A DNA stretch of 64,000 bases from Mesorhizobium sp. NBSH29 (lineage in GTDB: Bacteria; Pseudomonadota; Alphaproteobacteria; Rhizobiales; Rhizobiaceae): the NCBI RefSeq assembly GCF_015500055.1, contig NZ_CP045492.1, positions 1 through 64,000 on the forward strand, written 5' to 3'. Made by a program: the position numbers and the translations under genes. A model generated the notes under the pieces. It did not search any database. It saw only the letters and a list, made by a program, of their open reading frames with translations, and was not told where the DNA came from. Shown in pieces: positions 35,794 through 46,303 of this stretch; positions within the stretch are counted from its first letter, which is position 1, and the number at the start of each line of letters is the position of its first letter.

Positions 35794-37053
35794 CTACACC
35801 GTCACCCCCACCAGCGACGACGCGTCCCGAACCCGCGCAATATCAGGACCAAACGCCATCGCCGCCTCTGCGCGCGCCAGTGCGTCGGCCGAATGGCGCA
35901 TCGCCTCGCCAACATAAGTGGGGTCAGCAGAACGGGCCAGCGCCGCAAATGCCTTCTGAAGCCGCACCTGCACCTCCACCATATGCTGGCCGTCGCGCGC
36001 AATCGGCACAAAGATGTCGTTGAAAAGTTCAGCGGGCGTAATCTGCGGGACCCAGATGTTCGGATATTGCGCCTTGCTCTCCTCTGTCTCCTCGCTCCAT
36101 ACGGAAAGCACCCGTACCGCGCGCCCGATTACGTCAATGGCCGTACCAGGATCGTTGATCGCCGGCGACAGTGCGCGAGAGGCGATCTCAGCCAGCACCG
36201 ACATGCCAAAGCGTGGATCCTGGTCGAAGGTACGCTCGGTCGCGATGGTGAAGGCATCGCGGATATCGGTCAAATCCTCCGCCGGATCAAGACTTGAACA
36301 CCAGGCAAGCGGCCGTTTCAGGTCGACAAATGTTCCCGGCAGCACCGACAGGTACACCCGCCCACCATTAGACCGGGCCGCATGCGCGATAGCAGCTGTA
36401 TCGATATGCTGCACATAGCCTATCCGTTGCGCAAAAACCGGATGGCATCCTTCCGGAATTCCGATTACGGGGTCGGCCAGCAACTGACCTCCCAGATACG
36501 GCTTCTTGCGCCGCGCCCGCATGGCCCGCACCGTGGCATCTTCCACCACATCGGTGGTTTCGCCGACACGGCCCAGCCGTTGCAAATAATCGATCCATCG
36601 CAGCAGCGTTGCCACGATTAGGAAAATGACAAGGACGGTGACCACGAACAGAACCACCCGACCGCGTTCGCCATAGGCGCCCATGGAAAGCGTGATGATC
36701 GCCACAAGGCTGTAGAGAAAAGACCCGACAAAAGTCGCCAGCACGTTCTGCGTGGTGGAATCCTCGATCAAAAGCTTGGTCGCGCGCGGCGTCACGTTTG
36801 ACGTGGCAGCCGAATAGGCGGCAACCATCGTCGACAGCGAAAACGTGGTCACAGCCAGCATGCTTGTGGCGATGATATCGAGTATTCGGTCCACCGCATC
36901 AGCGCCAATTTTGGCGGAAAGGCCAAATGGAAGGTAGGGCGAGATGAGCAGCGACAAAAGTGCCGCCCCCACAGCTAAAAGCGAGATCAAGGTAGCCCTG
37001 AACCACAGCCGCCGCGTAACGAGCGACAGCAGCCATTGCCATTTCGAGATCAT
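35794..37053 (-). CDS. DUF2254 membrane protein
   Basis: This 419-aa protein belongs to the DUF2254 family of predicted inner-membrane proteins. Four membrane helices occupy the N-terminal third (about 15-165), with the conserved TTFSLSTMVAAYSAATSNVTPRA region between helices two and three. The remainder is a cytoplasmic domain containing SRALSPAINDPGTAIDVIGR. I chose ATG 37053, with GGAG nearby, over GTG/ATG at 37080. The function of the family is unknown to me. Confidence 0.88.
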   Translation of the reverse strand: MISKWQWLLSLVTRRLWFRATLISLLAVGAALLSLLISPYLPFGLSAKIGADAVDRILDIIATSMLAVTTFSLSTMVAAYSAATSNVTPRATKLLIEDSTTQNVLATFVGSFLYSLVAIITLSMGAYGERGRVVLFVVTVLVIFLIVATLLRWIDYLQRLGRVGETTDVVEDATVRAMRARRKKPYLGGQLLADPVIGIPEGCHPVFAQRIGYVQHIDTAAIAHAARSNGGRVYLSVLPGTFVDLKRPLAWCSSLDPAEDLTDIRDAFTIATERTFDQDPRFGMSVLAEIASRALSPAINDPGTAIDVIGRAVRVLSVWSEETEESKAQYPNIWVPQITPAELFNDIFVPIARDGQHMVEVQVRLQKAFAALARSADPTYVGEAMRHSADALARAEAAMAFGPDIARVRDASSLVGVTV

Positions 37054-37099
37054 GTCCGCTCCGCCTGCTGCTGCCATCACCCTATTTTAGGGCGGTGTC

Positions 37100-37125
37100 C
37101 CGCCCGCGTCCAATCACGCGGGCGG
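37100..37125 (-). terminator. perfect stem-loop after fhs
   Basis: A perfect 10-bp GC-rich stem (37100-37109 with 37116-37125) with a 6-base loop lies 10 bases past the fhs stop. There is no T-run on either side, so it may be a transcript-protecting or Rho-linked 3' end instead of an intrinsic terminator. Confidence 0.55.
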
Positions 37126-37135
37126 TCGTCAGCCG

Positions 37136-38815
37136 TTAGAACAACCCCTCGATATAGCCCTGATCGTTCAGGAATATCTTCTCCGACGAAGGCACCCTGG
37201 GCAGGCCAGGCATGGTCATCACCTCGCCGCAGATCACCACCACGAAGCCAGCACCTGCTGAAAGGCGCACTTCACGCACCGGTACGGTGTGCCCGGTTGG
37301 CGCGCCACGCAGGTTAGGGTCGGTGGAGAAGGAATACTGCGTCTTCGCCATGCATACAGGCAGATGCCCGTAGCCCGCCGCTTCCCATTGGTGCAGCTGA
37401 TCGCGCACGCTCTTGTCGGCAATGGCCTCGGAACCGCGATAGATGCGTTGAACCACGGTGTTTATCTTGTCGAACAGCTTCATCTCGTCCGGATAAAGCG
37501 GCGCAAACTGCGAGGCATCCGACTCGGCAACTTCTACAACCTTGCGCGCCAGTTCCTCAATACCTTCCGAGCCCTTTGCCCAGTGCTTGCACAAGATAGC
37601 GTCGGCGCCGAGTGACGCGACAAAATCCTTCATCGCCTGAATTTCGGCATCCGTGTCAGTGGTGAAATGATTAATCGCCACGATGGCTGGAACGCCGAAC
37701 TGTTTGACGTTTTCGATATGGCGGCCAAGGTTTAGGCAGCCCTTCTTCACCGCTTCGACATTCTCGGCGCCAAGGTCCTCTTTTTTCACGCCGCCATTCA
37801 TTTTCATGGCCCGCACCGTCGCCACAATGACGGCAGCAGCAGGTTTCAGTCCTGCCTTGCGGCATTTGATGTCGAAGAATTTTTCGGCGCCAAGATCCGC
37901 GCCAAAGCCGGCCTCCGTCACCACATAATCAGCCAGTTTCAGCGCCGTGGTGGTCGCAACCACCGAGTTGCAGCCATGCGCGATGTTGGCAAAGGGCCCG
38001 CCGTGCACAAAGGCCGGGTTGTTTTCCAGCGTCTGTACCAGATTTGGCTGCATGGCGTCCTTAAGCAGTACTGCCATCGCCCCATCGGCTTTCAGATCGC
38101 GGGCATAAACCGGGCTTTTGTCGCGCCGATAGGCAACAATGATATCTCCAAGCCGCTTCTCAAGATCTTTGAGGTCGGTTGAAAGGCAAAGGATTGCCAT
38201 CACCTCTGAGGCGACAGTGATGTCAAAACCCGCCTCGCGCGGAAACCCGTTTGGCACTCCACCGAGAGAACAGATGATCTCCCGCAGCGCCCGGTCGTTC
38301 ATGTCCATGACACGGCGCCAGACAACGCGACGGGTGTCGATGCCCAACTCGTTACCCCAGTAGATGTGATTATCGATCAAGGCTGAAAGCAGGTTATGCG
38401 CGGTCGTGATAGCGTGGAAGTCGCCGGTGAAATGGAGATTCATATCCTCCATAGGCACCACCTGAGCATAGCCACCACCGGCAGCGCCACCCTTGACGCC
38501 GAAGTTCGGGCCGAGAGACGCCTCGCGGATACAGATCATCGCCTTCTTGCCGATCCGGTTCAGCCCGTCGCCAAGGCCCACTGTCGTTGTGGTCTTACCC
38601 TCACCAGCCGGCGTCGGGTTGATCGCGGTTACAAGGATCAGCTTGCCGTCCTTCTTGCCTTTCATCGACTTGATGAACTCAGCAGAAACCTTAGCCTTGT
38701 CATGGCCGTAGGGCAGAAGATGCTCGACCGGGATGCCAAGCTTGGCGCCGATCTCCTGAATTGGTTTTTTCTTGGCGGCTCGCGCGATCTCGATGTCGCT
38801 TTTTACGTCGGCCAT
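37136..38815 (-). CDS. fhs: formate--tetrahydrofolate ligase
   Basis: This enzyme makes 10-formyl-THF from formate, THF and ATP in one-carbon metabolism. It has 559 aa, the usual length. The ATP-binding loop is [20 protein letters not shown] near residue 67. The start is ATG 38815 with GGGGAG upstream. It is immediately downstream of, and co-oriented with, the DUF2333 gene, but 155 bases separate them. Confidence 0.96.
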   Translation of the reverse strand: MADVKSDIEIARAAKKKPIQEIGAKLGIPVEHLLPYGHDKAKVSAEFIKSMKGKKDGKLILVTAINPTPAGEGKTTTTVGLGDGLNRIGKKAMICIREASLGPNFGVKGGAAGGGYAQVVPMEDMNLHFTGDFHAITTAHNLLSALIDNHIYWGNELGIDTRRVVWRRVMDMNDRALREIICSLGGVPNGFPREAGFDITVASEVMAILCLSTDLKDLEKRLGDIIVAYRRDKSPVYARDLKADGAMAVLLKDAMQPNLVQTLENNPAFVHGGPFANIAHGCNSVVATTTALKLADYVVTEAGFGADLGAEKFFDIKCRKAGLKPAAAVIVATVRAMKMNGGVKKEDLGAENVEAVKKGCLNLGRHIENVKQFGVPAIVAINHFTTDTDAEIQAMKDFVASLGADAILCKHWAKGSEGIEELARKVVEVAESDASQFAPLYPDEMKLFDKINTVVQRIYRGSEAIADKSVRDQLHQWEAAGYGHLPVCMAKTQYSFSTDPNLRGAPTGHTVPVREVRLSAGAGFVVVICGEVMTMPGLPRVPSSEKIFLNDQGYIEGLF

Positions 38816-38970
38816 AACGGCTACTCCCCTTGGTGTTAGGCTAAAGCAAACGCCGCGCCCGGTTGCTGGCATACAAGCCAGTCTCCATCCCGCTCCGCCG
38901 TCTCAAAACAGCCGCGGAATGCACCGAATGCGACAGGTCCCGCAATAGCGCCTGCCAACTCGAATTCGTT

Positions 38971-40116
38971 CTAACGATCAAGCACCGAGCGAATTTCAAT
39001 TGCCTGCGAGCGGGCGCGTAGCAAGTGGAAGCCCATATTGGCCAGATGCGACGGAAACAGTGCGCTGGATTCATTCCCGTTGGAAATAAGCCCCGGCTGC
39101 ATGTTGAGTGCGGTTCTCAGCTGTTCTTCCATACGCGTCCACAAGGTGGTTAGGTTGCGTTCCTGAATAATCGCTGAGAAATCCGCCCGCGTTCCTCTTA
39201 GAATACCGTAATAGGCATACAGCTGACCGTAGGCGAACCAGAACCGGTCGTCAGCCCTCAAATCAAACCATCCGGCGTTAGAAGCTTCCATGCGTGCCCG
39301 TAGGATGTCGGAAGTTGAACCCATGTCGCCGGAAATACGGTCGAGGAACTGCATGAGATTGTCGGCGCGTGCGTCGAAGGTCGACTGGCACTTTTCCAGG
39401 CTGGTATTGAAAGCGCGAAGCTTACGTTCAGCCTCACGATAAACACTCGGGGTGGGGCGCGTAGGACCGCGCCAGCCGATATACCAGGCGTTCTCGTCCC
39501 AGGCTAGGCCGGTGCGCGCCTCCTGCAGATTCTGGTCAATCTGCGAGGTTCCGCGTGCGCGCCCTAGCGTATCAACCAGCTCGGTGGTCGTCCGGCGCAG
39601 AACCTGATTGATGCCAAGCTGGAACGCGGCCTTGTTGTCCAGAAACGGCGTATGGTTCCACGCGATGCCAAAGAAGCCGAGCTTCGACGCCAGCATGGAG
39701 GGTATCCAGGCGTTCTGATTGACATTGAAGTCGATGAGATCCGCCGTCACATCCACGATTTCCGAACGGTTACAGACATTCGTGGCGGGCGACGTCGCCC
39801 CACCGGTGGCGCTAGCCGAAGCATCGCCCGTGCCGGCAGGAACAGGTTCACCCGCTAGCACTTTTTCCTTAGCGCGCTCCACCGAATAATCGGGGTTGAA
39901 ATTGGCCCAATGCTGCGTCTGCCAGATGAAATAGGCATAGAATGCCACGAACGCGAAGATGAGTGCGCCGACAATTGCCCGCAAAATCCAGCCTTTGCCG
40001 GCATACCAGCGTCCGACCCAAAGGAACGGCCATAAGATCACGCCGACCAACAGACCGATACCACGCCCGATCCACTGGAAGACGCGCACGAAGAAATTCA
40101 CGATCGGGTCAAGCAT
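38971..40116 (-). CDS. DUF2333 membrane protein
   Basis: This 381-aa protein matches the DUF2333 family. The N-terminus has two hydrophobic segments (about 15-35 and 43-66), then a low-complexity Ala/Thr/Gly stretch (about 95-112), then a soluble helical domain, most likely periplasmic or cytoplasmic depending on topology. The family has no known function. It is the last gene of the uncharacterised run that starts near 46.3 kb; 108 bases separate it from the DUF6638-like gene. Confidence 0.85.
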   Translation of the reverse strand: MLDPIVNFFVRVFQWIGRGIGLLVGVILWPFLWVGRWYAGKGWILRAIVGALIFAFVAFYAYFIWQTQHWANFNPDYSVERAKEKVLAGEPVPAGTGDASASATGGATSPATNVCNRSEIVDVTADLIDFNVNQNAWIPSMLASKLGFFGIAWNHTPFLDNKAAFQLGINQVLRRTTTELVDTLGRARGTSQIDQNLQEARTGLAWDENAWYIGWRGPTRPTPSVYREAERKLRAFNTSLEKCQSTFDARADNLMQFLDRISGDMGSTSDILRARMEASNAGWFDLRADDRFWFAYGQLYAYYGILRGTRADFSAIIQERNLTTLWTRMEEQLRTALNMQPGLISNGNESSALFPSHLANMGFHLLRARSQAIEIRSVLDR

Positions 40117-40224
40117 GGTGCATCATCCTGAAGAGCGATCCCAAAAAGGTGCGGACTTTTTGGAAAAGATTGTGAAAACAAGGACCTCGAGCAGGCTGCA
40201 GACTCAAATCAACTAAACCCTGCA

Positions 40225-41511
40225 CTAGTCGGACAAACCGTAGAGACGCATTCGAAACGCCTCCTTTTCCTTCAAATATGTTGTTTTTAGAAGCTCCACA
40301 ACCGCAGCCCTCTGGGACTCATTGTAGCTTTCATAGTTCTTGTAGAAACCTTGCTTGTTAAAAACGTATGTCGAGACGAAGTCGGTCGGCACAAATTCCG
40401 AGATCAGGCGGTTTGTCAGCCATGCGTCGGGATGCGCCGGCGCGGCGCGCACGACAAGAAACCGCTTTCCGGGCTCCACGTCATCCAGCTTGATCTGTCC
40501 GAGCTGCGCTATCTCGCGCTTGGCTGCGTTGAGGAACGGAAACGCTCCGTCACTGTTGATGATGTCAGCATGCGCGTGGATCCATGTTTGCAGCCAAACC
40601 TTGTCGGCGCGCGCAATGTTGCGCTGCGGTTCGCTCTGATGGATGAGCGACCTGATGACCATTTCCGCTCGGTGTTCAAGATAGCCAGAACTCTCCACCC
40701 ACGAAGCGCGCGGCAGTTCAATGCGCCCTGTCTCAGCCAGGAACCGGAAAACAAGCTCCGTGTCATTGATCGACAGATAACTCACCTGCCATGGCCGTGA
40801 ACGGCGGAATCCCGGCGCCGATGGATCACTGATCACCGTCGTCATGCCCGGATCAATGAATACGTAAAGCCCGCCAAAATGGCTGGTCCAGAAAGCATTA
40901 TGCCGGAAGATCACATGATCCGGCACCAGAGCATTCTCGCGAATATCGCCGGTCACCTTGGCCAGTTCGACCATGCGTTCAAGCATCCCATTGTCGCGCC
41001 AGGCGTCAGGCTCTTGCTTCAGCCGGTCAATAAGGGTGGCAAGCTCGGATGCTTTGCCCAGCACATCCTCGGCAGACAAAACCTTGAACTCAACCTGGTT
41101 GATCGACAGCAAATCCTCAATGTCTTCAACCTTTGAGACCGAATCCTCGATCTCGCCATAGATGACATCCTTGATCGTCAGCGCGTCGATTGCGCGGCTG
41201 TTCTTCGTCATGAACTCGTAGAGAAGCTGCGACGTGTTTGAGAACGCCGTATGCACCACAGGCAATCCAGCCTGAGAGGGTGTCAGAATGATGAAGCGCC
41301 GGTTGATTTCATTGGGGTCGAGATAAAGCAAATCCCCCAACTCCTCCGCCACCTGTGGCGAGAAACCCGTTCGGTCGATCTCGAAACTCTCAAGCTCGGT
41401 TGGCTTCAACCCAAAAGCCACGAGCGCCTTGTTGTAGCGCGCAATCAGATGCGGCTCATCCACCTGCTGCAAGCGGCCATAAATGAGGTCATTGTCGCGC
41501 AAGAGGTTCAT
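40225..41511 (-). CDS. DUF6638-like protein of an uncharacterised cluster
   Basis: This 428-aa soluble protein has no signal peptide or membrane helix. I believe it belongs to DUF6638, from memory of such proteins beside AAA+ ATPases in alphaproteobacteria. It begins MNLLRDNDLIYGRLQQVDEP. I chose ATG 41511 because GGAGGGGG lies just upstream; the GTG at 41526 would place that site inside the coding sequence. It follows the AAA+ gene by 39 bases. No catalytic motif is apparent. Confidence 0.82.
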   Translation of the reverse strand: MNLLRDNDLIYGRLQQVDEPHLIARYNKALVAFGLKPTELESFEIDRTGFSPQVAEELGDLLYLDPNEINRRFIILTPSQAGLPVVHTAFSNTSQLLYEFMTKNSRAIDALTIKDVIYGEIEDSVSKVEDIEDLLSINQVEFKVLSAEDVLGKASELATLIDRLKQEPDAWRDNGMLERMVELAKVTGDIRENALVPDHVIFRHNAFWTSHFGGLYVFIDPGMTTVISDPSAPGFRRSRPWQVSYLSINDTELVFRFLAETGRIELPRASWVESSGYLEHRAEMVIRSLIHQSEPQRNIARADKVWLQTWIHAHADIINSDGAFPFLNAAKREIAQLGQIKLDDVEPGKRFLVVRAAPAHPDAWLTNRLISEFVPTDFVSTYVFNKQGFYKNYESYNESQRAAVVELLKTTYLKEKEAFRMRLYGLSD

Positions 41512-41550
41512 TATCCCCCTCCCCACTGGTCGGTATCATGGCGCACAACC

Positions 41551-43461
41551 TCAAGCATTCCATAGACCTTTTTTCTGCAACTCCGCCATTTCGCGCGCCG
41601 CACGTTCGCGCAGCCGCGTATCGCGCAAAAGCTTTTCCACGGCGGCATCGTCAGACTTGTCGGCATAGCGGAATTCAGAATCGGCGTAGCGGTTCACCTC
41701 CTGCATCACCATGTCCATGTTGAAGGGCCCGCGCAGTTCCTCGATCATCGCCTTCTTGGTATCGTAGTCCTTATGCAGAAAATGCTCTGGCGCTTCGAAC
41801 CAATCGTCTGGCAGCTCGATATCCATCGCCCGCATCTTGATTGCATCCGTAACATTCTTGATAGCACGGCCCGTAAAGCGCGGTTCGGCTTCCTTGATCA
41901 TGTGCAGATAGGTGCCAATATCCGCCATCGTCTTTGGTTGGCCCTGCTCCTTCAGGAAGCGCTCATGAACGCGCACGAGCCCCTCTTCCTGCGGCTTCGC
42001 ATGGGTATCATAGGCCTCGTTCACCGCCCGCTGGATTTCCTGCGCGGCATAGAGATCATGCTTGCCCAGATCAATTTTATGGTTCTTGCCGGCTAGCAGA
42101 ACGAAAATATCAATATAATCATCTCGCGTCTGTGGCCCGTCCACCAACCAACGCGCACTGGCTCGCTGGCGCAGCGCATCATCCACATTCTCCGGATAGT
42201 TGGAAAACATGCCGAATGAGCAATTGCCGCGCACCACCGTCGAAGCGCCTGCAAACGCATCCATCAAAACACCGGTAATTTCCTGCTGCCCAGCCGAAGC
42301 GCGGTCATCCGAGCGTTTGGCCGCAACTTGGTCGATATCATCAATCGTGCCAAAGCCAATGACGCGCGGGTTCAACACATTGGTGATGAACTGACGGCAG
42401 TTCTGGCCGGACTTGCCCTGATAGGACGAGATCTGGTCAACGCCGAAATTCTCATAGAAAAACGGATAGCCGCCCACCTGCGCATAATTATTGACAAGGC
42501 CAGCTATCATCTGGATCAGCGTCGTCTTGCCTGTGCCCGGCGCGCCATCACCGATAAATGTGAACAGGAATCCGCCAAGCTCAACAAACGGGTTCAGCTC
42601 CCGGTCGAAATCATAAGCGACAAGCATTTTGGCAAGTTTGACCGACTGGTATTTGGCAATGTGGTTGCCAACCACTTCCTCCGGTTTCTTGAACGTCATC
42701 ACCAACGGTTTTGAGCGCTTGCCCGGCGCAATGTCGAAACCATCCAGCGTGAAATCGTCGGCATCAATGCGGATATGCGCATTATCGAATGCGCCAAGCC
42801 CGTCAAAGCGACCCCTGCGCGCTAGAAGTCCATCAATCGCGGTTCGCGCAAACGCGCGCGCACGCCTTGCCAGATCAGCCTCATCCTTGACCCCTGCAAT
42901 GGCGCGGTCGAGACCCGCAATCAGGCTCTTTAAGGCATCCTGTGGGCTGTCGAACAGGAACTCCGGGGCGCCAATATCATTCGGCGCGTCACCATCGCTG
43001 TCGATCAGCTGAAGCAGATAGCTGGCGAGGCTGAAGGCTGCAACATAGGCTGAGGCTGAGAGAAGCTTCTTGAAATGGCTCGCATCCTCCCCCTCAAGCG
43101 GCGCCCGCGAGTTCCTTGCCTGCAACGCTTCCAGATCCGTGCTTTCAGCAAACACACCAGCCACCGCCAGCGCCACCGCAATGCCTCGGCGAGCACGGTA
43201 GAGCACACTATGCTGGCCAATCGACATCAACTGGTCGTCAGGCCTGATGCCTGCAACCGTTTTCACCAGTTCCACTTCACGCGTATTACGCAACGCGCTC
43301 GTTGAAACGGTCGAGACAAACCGCCGTCCTGTGCCGGCAAGCGCCGTGCCGGATTTCGCCGAGGCATCCTCCATCACCACGAAGCGTGTGATCATCAATT
43401 GCGCAGTAGCGCGGTGCTTCTCAATATCGGCTTCGGCAATCGTGGTCAGACCTGCGTCCAT
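41551..43461 (-). CDS. AAA+ ATPase of an uncharacterised cluster
   Basis: This 636-aa protein has an unassigned N-terminal region (about 1-300) and an AAA+ module. Walker A is GDGAPGTGKTTLI near residue 310. Walker B is IGFGTIDDIDQ near 373, with IDDID in place of the usual hhhhDE. Sensor 1 and the arginine-finger region follow (MFSNYPENVDDALRQRASAR). The N-terminal part includes a helical segment (YVAAFSLASYLLQL) that is only weakly hydrophobic. It is the only enzyme recognisable in the cluster and is likely the motor. The substrate is unknown. Confidence 0.88.
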   Translation of the reverse strand: MDAGLTTIAEADIEKHRATAQLMITRFVVMEDASAKSGTALAGTGRRFVSTVSTSALRNTREVELVKTVAGIRPDDQLMSIGQHSVLYRARRGIAVALAVAGVFAESTDLEALQARNSRAPLEGEDASHFKKLLSASAYVAAFSLASYLLQLIDSDGDAPNDIGAPEFLFDSPQDALKSLIAGLDRAIAGVKDEADLARRARAFARTAIDGLLARRGRFDGLGAFDNAHIRIDADDFTLDGFDIAPGKRSKPLVMTFKKPEEVVGNHIAKYQSVKLAKMLVAYDFDRELNPFVELGGFLFTFIGDGAPGTGKTTLIQMIAGLVNNYAQVGGYPFFYENFGVDQISSYQGKSGQNCRQFITNVLNPRVIGFGTIDDIDQVAAKRSDDRASAGQQEITGVLMDAFAGASTVVRGNCSFGMFSNYPENVDDALRQRASARWLVDGPQTRDDYIDIFVLLAGKNHKIDLGKHDLYAAQEIQRAVNEAYDTHAKPQEEGLVRVHERFLKEQGQPKTMADIGTYLHMIKEAEPRFTGRAIKNVTDAIKMRAMDIELPDDWFEAPEHFLHKDYDTKKAMIEELRGPFNMDMVMQEVNRYADSEFRYADKSDDAAVEKLLRDTRLRERAAREMAELQKKGLWNA

Positions 43462-43517
43462 GTCATGTGCCCCGCAAAATGATTGGCAAACCTGAGAGGT
43501 CCTTTGCCGAACCTGCC

Positions 43518-44663
43518 TCAGACATCTGAAATCACCTGCCCATTGGACAGAATGTGAACCTCGTAATCCTTGAATATCTTCTGCGCTTCACCGGCAGCAT
43601 AAAGGACCTGATAGGCTTCATGCGGGATAAGTGCATGCTTCTCGAAAGCAGAAACGCCCTGCCTGGCGGCTTCCAGATCGTCCGTATTGATAAAGAATTC
43701 CTCGGATGCAGGCTCGCTGGACCATAGCCCCTTACGGCCAGGCTTTTCGGATTTGGAATAAACCTCCTGTACGGTCCAGGTAAGAAGCCATGCATTTTCA
43801 GGCTTGCGAACCTTGGCCAGCACTTCCGAAACCGTCGAATTATGCTCTGTTATACCCGCTGAATAAAACGGGCCAAGAACAACGCGCCGCAATTGCTTGG
43901 GGTGCAGCTCCGCAAAGTCCTTGTCGAGATTTCCGGCAATCGTCGCTGGTGACAGCGTATAGGCAGAGCTCTTCTCGGTAAAATCATCGAACCGATGCGC
44001 AAGCTCGGGATTGAGCAACCCCTCCACCGGCAGCGGAATATTCACCTTCTCATTCAGCCGACCATTCGCCCCAACCAATTGGCGGATCATGCCTTCGGAA
44101 GAATCTTCCACCGTCGCCATATAAATCAGCGGCAGGTTCGCGCTGCCATCATAGCTTGCCCAATGCACCAGATAATATGGCCGCATGGTCTTGGGATTGA
44201 CTGAAACCTTCACCGTCTGTGCCAGCGAAAAGGAGCCGAAGGTTTCCCCATCCTTGATGTCTTCCAGATAGAGCCGCTCAGCCATGGATTGCTGGAGGCT
44301 TGCTGGAAATTCCTTATGCCGCAAAATGAAATCGGCCATTTCTGCACGCAATGTGTCTGGCTCGGGTAGGCTGGCCAGCCGCTGCTTGGCCTGTCGCCGG
44401 TCGTTTTCCAGTTCCAGAACATTCTGGAAAACCGGAAATCCGCTCTCCGCCCGTGAGATCTTGAACGTCGCCATGAACGCCAGACGGTTGCGCCAGGAGG
44501 AGAACGATTTCTCCAATTGCGCTATATATTCAGCCACCACCTTCGCCACGAGATCATGGCGATAGAGCGTTGAACGCTCGTCGCGCATATAGATGTCCAG
44601 CCCCTTCAACGCAGCTGAGATAGCGTCGAAATAGCGTGTGGCAGCGTCAGATTCGGGTGTCAT
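43518..44663 (-). CDS. hypothetical protein of an uncharacterised cluster
   Basis: I do not recognise this 381-aa soluble protein. The N-terminal 120 residues are helical and charged (YFDAISAALKGLDIYMRDER; LFMATF-like core). The middle and C-terminus look like mixed alpha/beta (VHWASYDGSANLPLIYMATV). No signal peptide, membrane helix or catalytic motif is evident. It sits 56 bases upstream of the AAA+ gene and 11 bases downstream of the coiled-coil gene, so it is very likely in one operon with them. Confidence 0.8.
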   Translation of the reverse strand: MTPESDAATRYFDAISAALKGLDIYMRDERSTLYRHDLVAKVVAEYIAQLEKSFSSWRNRLAFMATFKISRAESGFPVFQNVLELENDRRQAKQRLASLPEPDTLRAEMADFILRHKEFPASLQQSMAERLYLEDIKDGETFGSFSLAQTVKVSVNPKTMRPYYLVHWASYDGSANLPLIYMATVEDSSEGMIRQLVGANGRLNEKVNIPLPVEGLLNPELAHRFDDFTEKSSAYTLSPATIAGNLDKDFAELHPKQLRRVVLGPFYSAGITEHNSTVSEVLAKVRKPENAWLLTWTVQEVYSKSEKPGRKGLWSSEPASEEFFINTDDLEAARQGVSAFEKHALIPHEAYQVLYAAGEAQKIFKDYEVHILSNGQVISDV

Positions 44664-44674
44664 GCTGGGCGAAA

Positions 44675-45763
44675 TTACTGCTTCACATAGGCGGCGGCGT
44701 TGTGCTTCTTCATCACATCGTCAAATCGCCGGGCAAAGGCATCATCAGCAAGCTTCTTGCGCCGTTGAATATCCGCCGTCGTCACCATGTTCTTCTCATG
44801 CTGTTCCAGAAGATCTCCAATATGACGCTGCGCGGCAGCACCAATACCGGCCATCGTTTCCTCGGCCGTGTTGTCCACCTGGCTGCCCAGCGTGTTGATC
44901 TTATGGGCAACATCCTGCTGCGCTGCCGTCTTCAGTGAATCTTCAAGCGCCTTGTAGAGAACGATGCGCTGCTCCGTGTCGATGGTCAGCTTGTTGATGA
45001 GGGTATTCTGCGCTGCGATCTGGTTGTTGAGGGAATCCACGAATGTCTGGAACATCGACGTATAGCGCTCCAGCGTCTGGCTCTCGGCCAACAGTTCCTG
45101 CTCCTTGGCCTGCGCCTCATTGTAATCTGTCGCCAGCTTGGAGCGCTCGCCTTCCAGCTGTGCGCGATCCTTCTGATTGGTTGAAGCTGAAATGCGGTTC
45201 TCTATGTCGAGAAGCGCCGGGTTAAGCTCTTCAATGCGCTTTTGCGTCGTTTCGAGCTTTTCCATCGCGGCCTTGCGCCGTTCAATCACCTTCGTCAGGC
45301 TAGCTTCCGATGTTTGATAACGAGCTTCCAAAACTTGCTTCTGGTTGGTCAAAATTCCGGTAATCTTATCCGATTTGGACAAAAGCTCCTGCAAATTGCC
45401 CGCAAGCGACATGTTGCGCACCCGCTCGCTGCGCATGCGTTGCTTGCGCTGCTGGGAGAATATGCCGACAAACTTTTCCCAGCCCGAATAGCTCTTCATG
45501 CTCTCAAATTCGGACCCGAACACATTTGTCGCGTCCTCGAGCCCGATGATAAGATCAGCAATGTTGGTTTCCATCACCTTCTGCTGTGTGAGAACGTCCT
45601 GGATGCGGGCGTTCTCCACATCAAAATCCGCCTGACCAATCGTCTGGTCCGTCCTGGCGAGCTTGTCCAGCACGCTGCTCGATTGCTCCATCTTCGTCCG
45701 CATGTCTTTTACAACAGCTTCTGTCTGGGCAATCTCAGTGTCGAAATTCTGCAGCGTGGCCAT
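44675..45763 (-). CDS. coiled-coil protein, possibly TelA-like
   Basis: This 362-aa protein is almost wholly helical and heptad-rich. The segment WEKFVGIFSQQRKQRMRSER (about 95-114) and the later QIAAQNTLINKLTIDTEQRI recall toxic-anion-resistance (TelA) proteins, but the match is only by eye. No membrane helix is seen. AGGAGA lies 6 bases before the ATG. PspA- or TelA-like proteins often work with AAA+ partners at the membrane, and this one is two genes from an AAA+ ATPase. Confidence 0.8.
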   Translation of the reverse strand: MATLQNFDTEIAQTEAVVKDMRTKMEQSSSVLDKLARTDQTIGQADFDVENARIQDVLTQQKVMETNIADLIIGLEDATNVFGSEFESMKSYSGWEKFVGIFSQQRKQRMRSERVRNMSLAGNLQELLSKSDKITGILTNQKQVLEARYQTSEASLTKVIERRKAAMEKLETTQKRIEELNPALLDIENRISASTNQKDRAQLEGERSKLATDYNEAQAKEQELLAESQTLERYTSMFQTFVDSLNNQIAAQNTLINKLTIDTEQRIVLYKALEDSLKTAAQQDVAHKINTLGSQVDNTAEETMAGIGAAAQRHIGDLLEQHEKNMVTTADIQRRKKLADDAFARRFDDVMKKHNAAAYVKQ

Positions 45764-45832
45764 GCGTCTCTCCTAGAGGGTGGCGTCAAGTCAGGCGAAT
45801 ATAGGGGGAGCCTGTGACGAAGGGAAGTTCGC

Positions 45833-46303
45833 TCAGTTCAGCTTGTCTTCTCCGCCATCGTCAATTTCGTCTTCGTCCAAACCATCTTCGCCGTCACCGC
45901 TATAAATCGTAACAGCAAGTGTTAGGCCAAGGGCTGCGCAGCGTGCAACGAGTGCAGGCGCAAACGTAAATGTGCGCCCTTCATCGCCACTGATAACTTC
46001 AAACCCATTGTCGATTGTTGCCAACTCCAGCCCCTTCCACTGAGCCAGTGCATCCCCTGAAAGCTTTTCGATCCGTGTCACAATGGCATCCACCACTGCG
46101 GCAGGATCGTCAAAATCCACGCTGTCATCGTCAAGTTCAAAGCGTGCTTCGAACAATTCGCTTTCGGCGCTCGCATCGTCAGAATCATCATCATCGAGCG
46201 TATAAAAGCCCAGCGATGTAAGTGCCTCGACAAGTCCGTCAAGCTTCTGCTTTCCCGCGAGATCAAGATCTGCATTGAGAAATCGCGTTCTGAAATCGCT
46301 CAT
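45833..46303 (-). CDS. highly acidic hypothetical protein
   Basis: This 156-aa protein is extremely rich in Asp and Glu, with an acidic stretch near residues 38-62 and an acidic C-terminal tail of about 20 residues. Between them is a mixed alpha/beta core (ATIDNGFEVISGDEGRTFTF). No family is recognised. AGGGA precedes the ATG. It overlaps the tdk stop codon (ATGA) and leads the uncharacterised run; 69 bases separate it from the coiled-coil gene. Confidence 0.8.
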   Translation of the reverse strand: MSDFRTRFLNADLDLAGKQKLDGLVEALTSLGFYTLDDDDSDDASAESELFEARFELDDDSVDFDDPAAVVDAIVTRIEKLSGDALAQWKGLELATIDNGFEVISGDEGRTFTFAPALVARCAALGLTLAVTIYSGDGEDGLDEDEIDDGGEDKLN